Of a stretch of 64,000 bases of DNA, positions 1 to 7,634 are shown piece after piece. A model generated the notes under the pieces. The model had not been told where the DNA came from. It did not search any database and was given only the letters and a program-made list of their open reading frames with translations. Source of the stretch: Saprospiraceae bacterium (GTDB lineage Bacteria > Bacteroidota > Bacteroidia > Chitinophagales > Saprospiraceae); assembly GCA_016719855.1 (NCBI GenBank), contig JADJYH010000007.1, positions 124,001 to 188,000 of the forward strand, read 5' to 3'. Position numbers and translations under genes: made by a program. Within the stretch, counting starts at the first letter, position 1. Each line of letters opens with the position of its first letter.

Positions 1-44
1 AGGCAAGGAAAAGGAAGTAGCCCACGCAAACTGAGTTACAGGAG

Positions 45-98
45 CCTTCCCAGCATGATTTCATAATTGACAAAGGCAGTGCTGGGAAGGATTTTTTT
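45..98 (+). terminator. Rho-independent terminator of an upstream gene
   Basis: CCTTCCCAGCA (45-55) and TGCTGGGAAGG (80-90) form an 11-bp perfect stem with a 24-nt loop, followed by a run of seven T. It would end a plus-strand gene lying left of the window. Confidence 0.7.
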
Positions 99-159
99 GT
101 ATCCACTTCTCCCAGCAATGGTGCGGTCGGGTTGATTTCCGAAATCAAAACGCCCTACG

Positions 160-310
160 CGGGGGGGAGAAGTGGGGCGGCCCCCCACCCCCTTCCCCGC
201 CCCCCGGGGGGCCGGCGTTGTAGAAAAACCCCCCCCCCCGCGGGGGGCCGCGGGGGGGGCCGCCCCCCCCCCCGCCGCGCCCCCCGCCCCGCGGCCCCCG
301 GGGGCCCCCA
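160..310. other. Extreme poly-C/poly-G low-complexity tract
   Basis: About 150 bases consist almost entirely of runs of C and G (for example C-runs near 229-238 and G-runs near 241-258), unlike anything nearby. Open frames read through it only because it has no A/T for stop codons; I do not accept them as genes. It may be a sequencing or assembly artefact or a hairpin-rich intergenic stretch. The rest of 99-419 holds nothing I recognise. Confidence 0.6.
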
Positions 311-419
311 TCATCGCCGCTCTGCGGCTAACTCACTCTCCGAATTCACGTCTATTTAGGTTTTCTGCCCTATATTCGCAGCGTTCTTATCATTCACCCA
401 CTGTCAAAAAAAATACAAT

Positions 420-821
420 ATGGTACACCGAAATGCAATCAGTTGGTTTGAAATCCCGACGGAAGACCTGGAAAGGGCAACCGCTTTTTACGAGGCCGTG
501 TTCTCAATCGAACTGAAACCGATGGATTTTCCAAACCTGAAAATGCGGATGTTTCCGGTCGAATCGCCCGATGAACACGCGGTCAGTGGTGCCTTGGTGA
601 AAACCGATGGGTTTCACGTCCCTTCCGCTACGCTTGGGCCTCTCATTTACCTCAACGCCAATCCCAGCGTCCACGACCTGTTGGCAAAGGTGGAACCGGC
701 AGGTGGCACGGTAATCGTGCCATCCACGCAAATCTCGCCCGAACAAGGTTATATGGGCGTTTTCATAGATACCGAAGGGAACCGTATTGCCGTTCATGCC
801 TTGCCGCTGAAGCATGGGTAA
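420..821 (+). CDS. VOC (glyoxalase/bleomycin resistance) family protein
   Basis: A 133-residue single-domain protein of the vicinal oxygen chelate superfamily. It opens with NAISWFEIPTEDLERATAFY, the usual first beta-alpha element, and closes with GYMGVFIDTEGNRIAVHA, the usual last beta strands. The length fits a single VOC module pair (about 120-140 residues). Members are small metal-dependent or metal-free enzymes or binding proteins. Here the last strand carries V-H where a glutamate metal ligand often sits, so activity cannot be assigned. It stands alone, downstream of the GC-rich tract; no operon partner is visible. Confidence 0.8.
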   Translation: MVHRNAISWFEIPTEDLERATAFYEAVFSIELKPMDFPNLKMRMFPVESPDEHAVSGALVKTDGFHVPSATLGPLIYLNANPSVHDLLAKVEPAGGTVIVPSTQISPEQGYMGVFIDTEGNRIAVHALPLKHG

Positions 822-1128
822 GTTTGGATGATTAAGTTTTCCACCAATTCCAAAAAGCCCAACTCTCCAAATTGTTCCCCGATGCGGACAGCGTCCGCAA
901 GAGAAAACACCGGCCGGCGTCTGGCGGTAGCGGGGCAATAGTATCATTTTTCAATCTTCTGTTTCCATCCGATGAACATTTGATGCCTTTCTTCCTTCTA
1001 CCAGCAAACAACATCGCCAAGGAATAAACTCCTATCGCAAATCCTCCGGTAAAATAATAATAGGCACAGCTCCGTAAAAAGGTTACTTTTTCCATGGAGC
1101 TGACTTTCTAACCATAAAATTCATTGAC
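822..1128. other. Intergenic region with a short palindrome
   Basis: No gene seen. It contains a perfect short palindrome GCGGAC-AGC-GTCCGC at 884-898, resembling in style the CACGGACTG palindrome at 52391. Nothing else stands out. Confidence 0.4.
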
Positions 1129-1620
1129 ATGAAGAATCTGCAAGAACTGCTCAAACACGAGGTACAAGACCTTTTTTCCGCCGAAACACAAATAACCGAA
1201 GCACTGCCCAAATTGGCAAAAGCTGCTACCCATCCCAACCTGAAAAAGGCCCTGGAAAAGCACCTGGAAGAAACCAAGATGCAACTTCAAAGGCTGGAAC
1301 AGGCCGCCAAATTGCTCGGCGTCTCCCCCCATGGCGATAAATGCGCTGGCATGGCGGGTTTGCTCAAAGAGGGCGATAAGCTGACCAAAGAAGATTTCGA
1401 GCCGGAAGTGCTGGATGCCGCCATCATCGGTGCTTGTCAAAAAGTGGAACACTACGAAATTTCAGGCTACGGAACCGCCTGCTACTATGCCAAGTTGCTC
1501 GGCGAGGACAAAGTTCATTCGCTGCTGGGCCAAACGCTGGACGAGGAAAAGAATGCCGATGAAAAACTCAACGTGCTTGCCAAAGAAAAAATAAACCAAT
1601 TGGCAATGGCTGTGAACTAA
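1129..1620 (+). CDS. Ferritin-like DUF892 protein (YciE/YciF family)
   Basis: A 163-residue, all-helical protein opening MKNLQELLKHEVQDLFSAETQ, the signature of the DUF892 (YciE/YciF) ferritin-like family. Four helices carry regularly placed Glu/His: E11 and E19 early, E46-E47 (HLEETK), then H/E in KVEHYEISGYG near residue 108 and DEEKNADEKL near the end. These could form a di-iron centre as in ferritins and rubrerythrins. Family members are often linked to stress responses; the exact role is not known. A clear terminator follows 28 nt after the stop, so the gene is probably monocistronic. Confidence 0.88.
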   Translation: MKNLQELLKHEVQDLFSAETQITEALPKLAKAATHPNLKKALEKHLEETKMQLQRLEQAAKLLGVSPHGDKCAGMAGLLKEGDKLTKEDFEPEVLDAAIIGACQKVEHYEISGYGTACYYAKLLGEDKVHSLLGQTLDEEKNADEKLNVLAKEKINQLAMAVN

Positions 1621-1647
1621 AAAACCCAACTTAAAACAATTACATGA

Positions 1648-1672
1648 GGGCGGAAGATTTCCGCCCTTTTTT
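1648..1672 (+). terminator. Rho-independent terminator after DUF892 gene
   Basis: GGGCGGAA-GAT-TTCCGCCC hairpin at 1648-1666 followed by TTTTTT. It lies between the convergent DUF892 and DoxX genes. Confidence 0.85.
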
Positions 1673-1694
1673 ATTCATTCCCACGCCAGTTCCT

Positions 1695-2105
1695 TTAGTT
1701 GCTGGTTGAAGTGTCCTCCTTCCTGCCCGTCGAAGCCACCAACAGCAAGCACAGTATCAGCAGTACGCTGTACTCCACGCCGCCGCTCGTGTACCCCACC
1801 ACGAACCAGCCGTTCGGGGCATGAACCAGCACAATGCCCATCAGCAGTTGCAGGATGAAAACGGCGGCAATCCACCGCCTGAAAAAGCCCAGTGCCAACG
1901 TGGTACCGCCCACGATTTCGAAACACGTGATGCCCCAGGCGATGGTTGCGCCAAGGGGGAAACCTTTCGATTCCAGAAAGCCGCCAAAATCACCGACCGT
2001 GCCTGCATATATCCTGATGACGCCATGCGCCACCATGAACAAGCTGACGGCTACTCGAAGCAGGTTCAACCATTGGGCAGTGGAGAGGTAGGGGAATGAT
2101 TTCAT
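1695..2105 (-). CDS. DoxX family membrane protein
   Basis: A 136-residue protein with four predicted membrane segments: about residues 13-31 (LLRVAVSLFMVAHGVIRIY), 49-70, 74-95 and 108-124. The HGVIRIYAG and FLESKGFP motifs after the first segment, and the FEIVGGTTLALGFFRRW stretch, match the DoxX family. These are small inner-membrane proteins of poorly defined redox or stress function. Convergent with the DUF892 gene; upstream is the propeller lipoprotein in the same orientation, 44 nt away. Confidence 0.82.
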   Translation of the reverse strand: MKSFPYLSTAQWLNLLRVAVSLFMVAHGVIRIYAGTVGDFGGFLESKGFPLGATIAWGITCFEIVGGTTLALGFFRRWIAAVFILQLLMGIVLVHAPNGWFVVGYTSGGVEYSVLLILCLLLVASTGRKEDTSTSN

Positions 2106-2149
2106 CAGTAGCGATTTAGGTGGTGCCGGGTAAAGGTCGTTTTTTTAAT

Positions 2150-3247
2150 TTATTCCCAAGGGCCATCCGTGGTAACATTCACCAAAGAAGCCCCATTAAA
2201 CCGAAAAAGCCCGCCAGAAAAACCGAAAAAAAGCGTTCCATTGCTGGCTTCCAAGATACTTTGAACCCCAAAACTATAGGTCAAGTCCATGCGGTCGGTT
2301 CCTTTGTAAATTTTGAAGGTTTCGCCATCGTACCGATAAACCCCGACACCCGTTGCGCCAATCCAAATATTCCCTGCTTTGTCTTCATAGATGGAATAAA
2401 CGTCGTTCATGCTAAGCCCTTCCAGTGCTGGATAATGGGTAAATGCTTTGCCATCATATTTGCTAAGTCCCCCCTCCCCCGTTCTTTTATCGCGATCGGG
2501 ATGGTCATTTTCAGCGACCCTGCACCCAAACCAAATATTGCCCTGCTTGTCCTCCACAATGGCCTGCACACAATTGGAGGGGAGGCCATCCTTTTTGTTG
2601 AACTGCGTGAATGTTTTTCCATCATATTTGCAAGCCCCATACCCACTCCTGCCGAACCAAATATTCCCGTGCTTGTCTTCCATGATTGCCGAAACCCAAT
2701 TGGTTGTGGCTTGATAAATTGGCACTTCAATATCGGGCGTGGGAAGGGGAAAAGCGGAGAAGCCTGTGCCGTTGTACCGACAAACGCCACTCCAAGTACC
2801 CACCCAAATATTGCCGGCCCTATCTATCAGGATATTGGCAACCCGGTCGTCGCACAGGCCGTCTTCCCGTGTGAAATTGGTGAATGTTTTTCCGTCGTAT
2901 TTGGAAAGGCCAGCCTGCGTGCCAATCCATAGATTCCCTGCTTTGTCTTCCACCATGCTTGTAACCTCATCCGCCACCAAGCCATCTTTTGTGGAAAGAT
3001 AAGTGAGCGAGTTCCCGTCATAACGTCCGGCACCATTGCCCAAAGTGCCAAACCACAGGGTTCCTTTTGAGTCCTCAAATATTTCTACCACATAATCACC
3101 TATTTGAGGGGCGGGTTTTGGGCTTGATATTAATCCAGGATTATTGCTTTCCAAGGCATTTGGATTGGTTTGCCTGCTGCAAGCAGTGACAATGGCCATC
3201 ATGAAAAGCAATGGACAGATGTGTGAGCTTAAATTGACTCTCTTCAT
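2150..3247 (-). CDS. Lipoprotein with two-component-regulator propeller repeats
   Basis: A 365-residue protein. It begins with a lipoprotein signal (hydrophobic SHICPLLFMMAIVTAC with Cys at about residue 23). The rest is a series of about seven Reg_prop repeats of the form LxxNxVxSIxEDKxGNIWxGTxxGGLxxYDGKTFTxF. Such repeats build beta-propellers, usually the periplasmic sensor half of hybrid two-component systems (HTCS). Here no membrane span, kinase or regulator domain follows, so this is a free-standing lipid-anchored propeller that may bind carbohydrate or a partner protein. Its own stop lies before the DoxX gene. Confidence 0.85.
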   Translation of the reverse strand: MKRVNLSSHICPLLFMMAIVTACSRQTNPNALESNNPGLISSPKPAPQIGDYVVEIFEDSKGTLWFGTLGNGAGRYDGNSLTYLSTKDGLVADEVTSMVEDKAGNLWIGTQAGLSKYDGKTFTNFTREDGLCDDRVANILIDRAGNIWVGTWSGVCRYNGTGFSAFPLPTPDIEVPIYQATTNWVSAIMEDKHGNIWFGRSGYGACKYDGKTFTQFNKKDGLPSNCVQAIVEDKQGNIWFGCRVAENDHPDRDKRTGEGGLSKYDGKAFTHYPALEGLSMNDVYSIYEDKAGNIWIGATGVGVYRYDGETFKIYKGTDRMDLTYSFGVQSILEASNGTLFFGFSGGLFRFNGASLVNVTTDGPWE

Positions 3248-3433
3248 TTGATAAATTCATTTTCCACAAAAGTATTGGGAACCACCTTTTCCGGGCTTTT
3301 TCAAATGTAAAAGAAGGTAAACGGCATGTAAAATATGTAAAAGTGATCACCGCTGGTTCGGGCTTCCAGACCACTGGTGTCGGAGACCGGAAATAGCGGA
3401 GCCATGAGCATTATTTCCAGCGGCATTAAACAC

Positions 3434-3469
3434 AAAAAAGCCCTGCCCGAACTTTCGTTCAGGCAGGGC
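3434..3469 (-). terminator. Rho-independent terminator of the Spy/CpxP-like gene
   Basis: GCCCTGCC(c)GAAC-TTTC-GTTC(a)GGCAGGGC stem with one mismatch, 3440-3469, preceded on the plus strand by six A (3434-3439), which read as the U tract on the minus strand. It lies 25 nt beyond the stop of the gene starting at 3943. Confidence 0.8.
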
Positions 3470-3493
3470 CGACAAGAATAACCCGATTAATGA

Positions 3494-3943
3494 TTAACCT
3501 CTTTTGATTTTTGATTTGTCCGGCTTGCCATGCTTGCCCTTTTTACCATGCTCTCCCCTTTTAGCTTCCCGGTCGGCTTTCATTTGCTCCCAAGTTTTGT
3601 ACTGCTCGGCAGTAAACACCTTGCGGAGTTCGGCGGTATGCTCCGTGCGGAGGGCTTGCCTGGCTTCTTTGTTTTTGGCCTTGTCGCCATCTTTGTTGGC
3701 AGCTCTGGCAGCTTTGTTGGCGTCGTGGGCAGCCTTGCCTTTCTGGGCGTACTTCAAGTTGATGTCTTTGACTTTGGCCGCTTGGCTCTCGGTAAGTGCC
3801 AATTTCTCCGTCATCATGGCGGTCTGGTGCTCGGCTTTTTTTGCGGGGTCAAAATCGTGTCCGCCCTTTTTTTGAGCCTGTGCTGCACCAAAGCCTACCG
3901 TGAGCAGGAATACCATTAATACTGATTTCAATAAGATTTTCAT
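3494..3943 (-). CDS. Exported basic helical protein, Spy/CpxP-like
   Basis: I take the ATG at 3943 (MKILLKSVLMVFLLTVGFGAAQAQ) as start because it begins a textbook signal peptide ending in AQA; the upstream in-frame Met at 3985 adds residues before it. The mature part (about 125 residues) is helical and very rich in K, A and E. The segment LTESQAAKVKDINLKYAQK...RKVFTAEQYKTWEQMKADRE resembles the LTxxQ repeats of Spy/CpxP periplasmic chaperone-like proteins common in Bacteroidota. The Lys/Gly/His-rich tail (GEHGKKGKHGKPDKSKIKRG) may bind anions or metal. Role inferred only. Confidence 0.75.
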   Translation of the reverse strand: MKILLKSVLMVFLLTVGFGAAQAQKKGGHDFDPAKKAEHQTAMMTEKLALTESQAAKVKDINLKYAQKGKAAHDANKAARAANKDGDKAKNKEARQALRTEHTAELRKVFTAEQYKTWEQMKADREAKRGEHGKKGKHGKPDKSKIKRG

Positions 3944-4117
3944 GCTTGATAGATTTAAATTGATTGGTTTAAATTGATGAAACAAAATTGCGGTAAACCC
4001 TCTCGCATCGCTAATTTATTCAATGAACGCCGCCAAATCCTCCACCAACCAGGCACCACGGCCCATCTGGCCCATATCCCCTGTTCGTTGAGGAAACCGC
4101 CTCGTTCATGGATAAAA

Positions 4118-4131
4118 CGTTTGCGCAAACG
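4118..4131. promoter_or_regulatory. 14-bp perfect palindrome upstream of the LytS gene
   Basis: CGTTTGCGCAAACG is a perfect palindrome whose right end is 23 nt before the ATG of the histidine kinase gene. It could be a regulator site; LytTR proteins usually bind direct repeats, so the link to the adjacent regulator is only a guess. Confidence 0.25.
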
Positions 4132-4154
4132 GCGCAATTGCTCACCTTTACGCT

Positions 4155-5204
4155 ATGAACGTCAGGTTACAAAGAAACACGGTACTGCAATTTTTCTTCT
4201 GGGGGAGCTTCTGGGTGCTCGTCCCCTTGTTGCTTTCTGGCGACATGGAGAACGCCGACCGCTTCCTGGTCAGGAACCTCGTCGTGCTGGCAGGCATCGC
4301 CGTCGTGATATGGGTGAACATGGAGGTGCTGCTGCCACGGTTTTTTTTCCAAAAGCAACAATTGGTCTATTTGCTGGTGGGGTTGGGGTTGCTGCTGCTC
4401 GTCGTGCTGTTCATCGAATGGAATGGGGCGCCTTGGGCCGAGTACATCAAGCGGCCATCGGGGCGCAACAGGCTCGGCGACCGGGACGGGCTTTCGGCGC
4501 AACAATGGCTACGGAACATCGGCACTGCCATGCCCTATTTCACGGCATGGATTGGCAGCACCCTTTTCGAGATGGCCGCCTACACCCGCCGCAAGGAAAA
4601 GGAAATGGCCGTTTTGCGGAGCGAAAAGCTCGAAACGGAGTTGAAATTCCTCAAATCACAGGTCAACCCGCACTTTTTGTTCAATGCCTTGAACAACATC
4701 TACACCCTCGCCGTCCTTAAATCGGATGCTGCGCCGGAGAACATCCTCAAGCTGTCCGGGCTGCTGCGCTACGTGCTGTACGACTGCAAGGAGGCCACCG
4801 TGCCGCTTGGCAAAGAAATCGGGTACCTCCGGGATTTCATCGGCCTCAACCTGCTGAAAGACAGCCGTGGCCTAAACGTAAAGACCAGCTTGGACGAGAG
4901 TCGCCCGAACCTGCGCATAGCGCCAATGCTCTTCATCCCGTTCGTGGAGAATGCGTTCAAGCACAGCAAAATCGAGGATTTGGAGCACGGCTGGATGGAC
5001 ATCCAGTTGCAAACAGAGGAGTCCGCCGTGAGCTTTACGGTGAAAAACAGCGTTCCGCAAGGCGGCTTCACCAAGGACAAAGCAGGCGGCATCGGGCTGG
5101 AAAACGTGCGCCGACAGTTGGAGTTGCTCTATCCCGGTCGGCACGAACTGAAGGTAGAACAAAGGGAAAAGGAGTTCGCTGTTTACCTGAAGATTCAAGT
5201 ATAA
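4155..5204 (+). CDS. LytS/YehU-type sensor histidine kinase
   Basis: A 349-residue membrane kinase. Residues 1-140 hold four hydrophobic spans (about 10-30, 40-60, 74-97, 120-138). A short coiled region (YTRRKEKEMAVLRSEKLETELKFLKSQ) leads to the His_kinase domain (PF06580) with the phospho-acceptor motif QVNPHFLFNALNNIY; the likely acceptor is H173. The C-terminal HATPase part shows the N box FIPFVENAFKHS and the GGIGLENVRRQLELLYPG G-box. It is followed 29 nt later by a LytTR response regulator, so the pair is a complete two-component system. The gap contains an imperfect direct repeat of TGACCAATGACCA. Confidence 0.93.
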   Translation: MNVRLQRNTVLQFFFWGSFWVLVPLLLSGDMENADRFLVRNLVVLAGIAVVIWVNMEVLLPRFFFQKQQLVYLLVGLGLLLLVVLFIEWNGAPWAEYIKRPSGRNRLGDRDGLSAQQWLRNIGTAMPYFTAWIGSTLFEMAAYTRRKEKEMAVLRSEKLETELKFLKSQVNPHFLFNALNNIYTLAVLKSDAAPENILKLSGLLRYVLYDCKEATVPLGKEIGYLRDFIGLNLLKDSRGLNVKTSLDESRPNLRIAPMLFIPFVENAFKHSKIEDLEHGWMDIQLQTEESAVSFTVKNSVPQGGFTKDKAGGIGLENVRRQLELLYPGRHELKVEQREKEFAVYLKIQV

Positions 5205-5233
5205 TGACCATCAATGACCAATGACCAGTTATC

Positions 5234-5953
5234 ATGTCAAAAATCAATTGCCTAATCGTGGACGACGAGGAGCTGGCCCGCAACCTGCTCGAAAACTATA
5301 TCGGCAGGCTGCCGCACCTCACTGTGGTGGGCAAGTGCCGTGACCCGTTTGAGGCACTTGATGCGCTCAACGCCCAGCCAGTGGACTTGATTTTCCTTGA
5401 CATCCAAATGCCCGGACTGACGGGCGTGGAGTTTTTGAGGACGCTGAAAAACAAGCCGCTCGTCATTTTCACTACCGCCTACCCCGATTTTGCGTTGGAA
5501 GGCTACAGTCTCGATGTGACGGATTACTTGCTAAAACCCTTTTCCTTCGAGCGGTTCGTGCAGGCCGTGAACAAGGCGAGCGAATTGTTGGCGCTTCGCA
5601 AAACAGTGGCAGCCTCCCCCACCCCACAGGCAACTGCCGCCGCTGCAAAGGATTTCATCTTGGTAAAATCAGAGCACAAAGTCCATCGGCTCCGCCACGA
5701 GGACATTTACTACATCGAAGGTATGCGGGAATACGTGGCATTCCACACGCCGAGCGGTCGCATCCTCTCGCTGAACTCCTTGAAGGGCCTGGAGGAAGAA
5801 CTTCCCGCCGACCAGTTTTTGCGCATCCATAAATCGTATATCGTGGCCATTGGCAAGATTGCCGCACTGGAAGGCAACCAGGTGCAAGTGGGCAAGGAAA
5901 AGCTGCCCATCGGTGCCAGTTACCGGGAGGCGGTGCTGGCGAGGGTATTTTGA
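5234..5953 (+). CDS. LytTR-family DNA-binding response regulator
   Basis: A 239-residue protein. The receiver domain (residues 1-120) has the acidic pocket DDEE (10-13), phospho-acceptor D56 in FLDIQMPG, T in IFTTAYP and K in LLKPFSFERF. The C-terminal LytTR domain (about 140-235) reads KDFILVKSEHKVHRLRHEDIYYIEG ... LKGLEEELPADQFLRIHKSYIVAI, the expected ten-stranded DNA-binding fold. It is the cognate partner of the upstream LytS-type kinase. Targets are unknown; the next gene downstream, a T9SS-secreted delta-60 protein, could be one but shares no visible operon structure. Confidence 0.95.
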   Translation: MSKINCLIVDDEELARNLLENYIGRLPHLTVVGKCRDPFEALDALNAQPVDLIFLDIQMPGLTGVEFLRTLKNKPLVIFTTAYPDFALEGYSLDVTDYLLKPFSFERFVQAVNKASELLALRKTVAASPTPQATAAAAKDFILVKSEHKVHRLRHEDIYYIEGMREYVAFHTPSGRILSLNSLKGLEEELPADQFLRIHKSYIVAIGKIAALEGNQVQVGKEKLPIGASYREAVLARVF

Positions 5954-6064
5954 GCGGGTTGTCGTTGCGCAGCAATGACAAAAATATCGCCCATTCGTCC
6001 CGCACTTCCACCAAGCTAATTTAGTTTTGTGGTTCATCAAATCCAATTCACGAAACCACCCATC

Positions 6065-7598
6065 ATGGTCAAACACCTTCTACTCCTCCTAGCTGGCCAT
6101 CGGCCAAGTTTCATCCATTTTCTCCCAAACCAGTGAGCTTGACCCCAGCTTCGGCAACGGCGGAAAAGCATTCTTCAACCTTGACGCTTCCAGCCGGGCC
6201 ATGTGCGTGGCCTTCCAGCCCGACGGCAAATTGCTCGTGGCGGGCAAGCGCACGGACAGCCTCGGATACCAGCCCATTTATCTCATCCGCCTGCACCCGG
6301 ACGGCAGCTTGGACAACAGCTTTGCAGACAACGGCATTTTGGCGACGACCGTCGAAAACAGTGGAAACGCCAGTGAACACCTGATGAAGCTGCAAGCAGA
6401 CGGGAAAATCTTGGTGGCTGGTTTCATGGAAACCGATGGCGACCCAGCCACCGCTGTCGCCCGGTTCCTGCCAGATGGCACTCCCGACCCCAGCTTTGGC
6501 AATGGCGGCCTGGCCGTGGTGAACGTGGACGCCGTTGATGACCGGGAAGCCGCCTACTCGGTGGCCGTGCAGCCCGACGGCAAAATCATCGCAGCCGGGG
6601 CAAGCAGCGCCGTCCCATTCGACAGCGACTACACCTTGCTGCGGTTCTTGCCGGACGGCAGCCTCGACGCAGGTTTCGGAACGGGCGGCATTGCCCGCAC
6701 CCTCCTCCCCAACTCCTACGACAATAGCTGGCACGTGCTGGTGCAGCCCGACGGCAAGCTTCTCACCACTGGCTATACCAACCACCTGTTCGGCTTCAGG
6801 CGCACCATGATGCGCTACAATACCGACGGCAGCCTGGACCTCGGTTTTGGCACCAACGGCGTCCTCACCAATACGACCGACAATGGAGCGGCCTTCATGA
6901 ACTCGCTGGCGTTGCAGCCAGACGGGAAAATACTGCGGGCAGGGGTGAACTACAAGCCGTCCGGCACGGGCCTGCAGATGGTCGTTGACCGTTTTTTGCC
7001 CGATGGGCAAAAGGACAACAGCTTTGGCACCAACGGTCGGTTCACTTACAACGACGACAACCTGGACGCCGATGGCGCAATGACCCTGCAGCCGGACGGC
7101 AAGGTGCTGGTGGTGGCGACGAGCTTTCAGGACATAACGCTTTTTCGGCTGCTCGAAAATGGCAGCATTGACCAGGGCTTTGGCACCAACGGCTATGCTT
7201 CCCACTTCATCAGCAACAGCTTCAATCCTGTCACCATGCAGTTAGACGAGTATTTGCGCATCGTGGTGGTGGGCGGCACCGGCTTTTCCATCGCAAGGTT
7301 CGGCACGGCCCCGAGCGGAGCGGCGGAGCGGGCCAGCCTATTGGGCAACCTTGCCGCTTATCCCAACCCGGCAACGGGTGCGGTACGCCTGGACTTCCAT
7401 TTGGCAAAAGCCACTGAAGTGGGCATCGTGCTTCACGACGCTTTCGGGAGGCCACTGAAAACGGTGCTCCACCCTGCGGCAAGGCCCGCTGGCCATGGCT
7501 CGGAGTGGGTGGATTTGGGCGGCTTGCCCGCTGGTGTCTATTATTTTGCCATCGTGGCCGGGCAGGAGCGGGGCGTGGTGCAGGTGGTAGTGGATTAG
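6065..7598 (+). CDS. Delta-60 repeat protein with T9SS sorting domain (frameshift near start)
   Basis: From the ATG at 6065 the sequence reads MVKHLLLLL, then a stop appears unless one base is skipped near 6088-6092. After the skip the frame continues LAIGQVSSIFSQTSELDPSFGNGG..., joining a normal signal peptide to the mature chain. The first in-frame ATG of the main frame is only at 6201, inside the first repeat. The mature part has about seven copies of a 50-60-residue delta-60 repeat (QPDGKILVAG ... RFLPDGSLDxSFGxxG), which fold as propeller blades. The last 80 residues (NLAAYPNPATGAVRLDF ... LPAGVYYF) are a type IX C-terminal sorting domain. It is probably a secreted or cell-surface protein. 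Confidence 0.85.
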
Positions 7599-7634
7599 CA
7601 GAGGTTCGCACAACGTCGGGGGGAGGTTTGGAAC

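Noticed and set aside
132..516. Open frames across the GC-rich tract on both strands
   Set aside because: They are open only because poly-C/G contains no stop codons; the composition is Pro/Gly/Arg low complexity and they overlap the VOC gene start.
2120..2932. 270-residue plus-strand frame opposite the propeller lipoprotein
   Set aside because: Shadow of the repeated coding strand; no start context and no family similarity.
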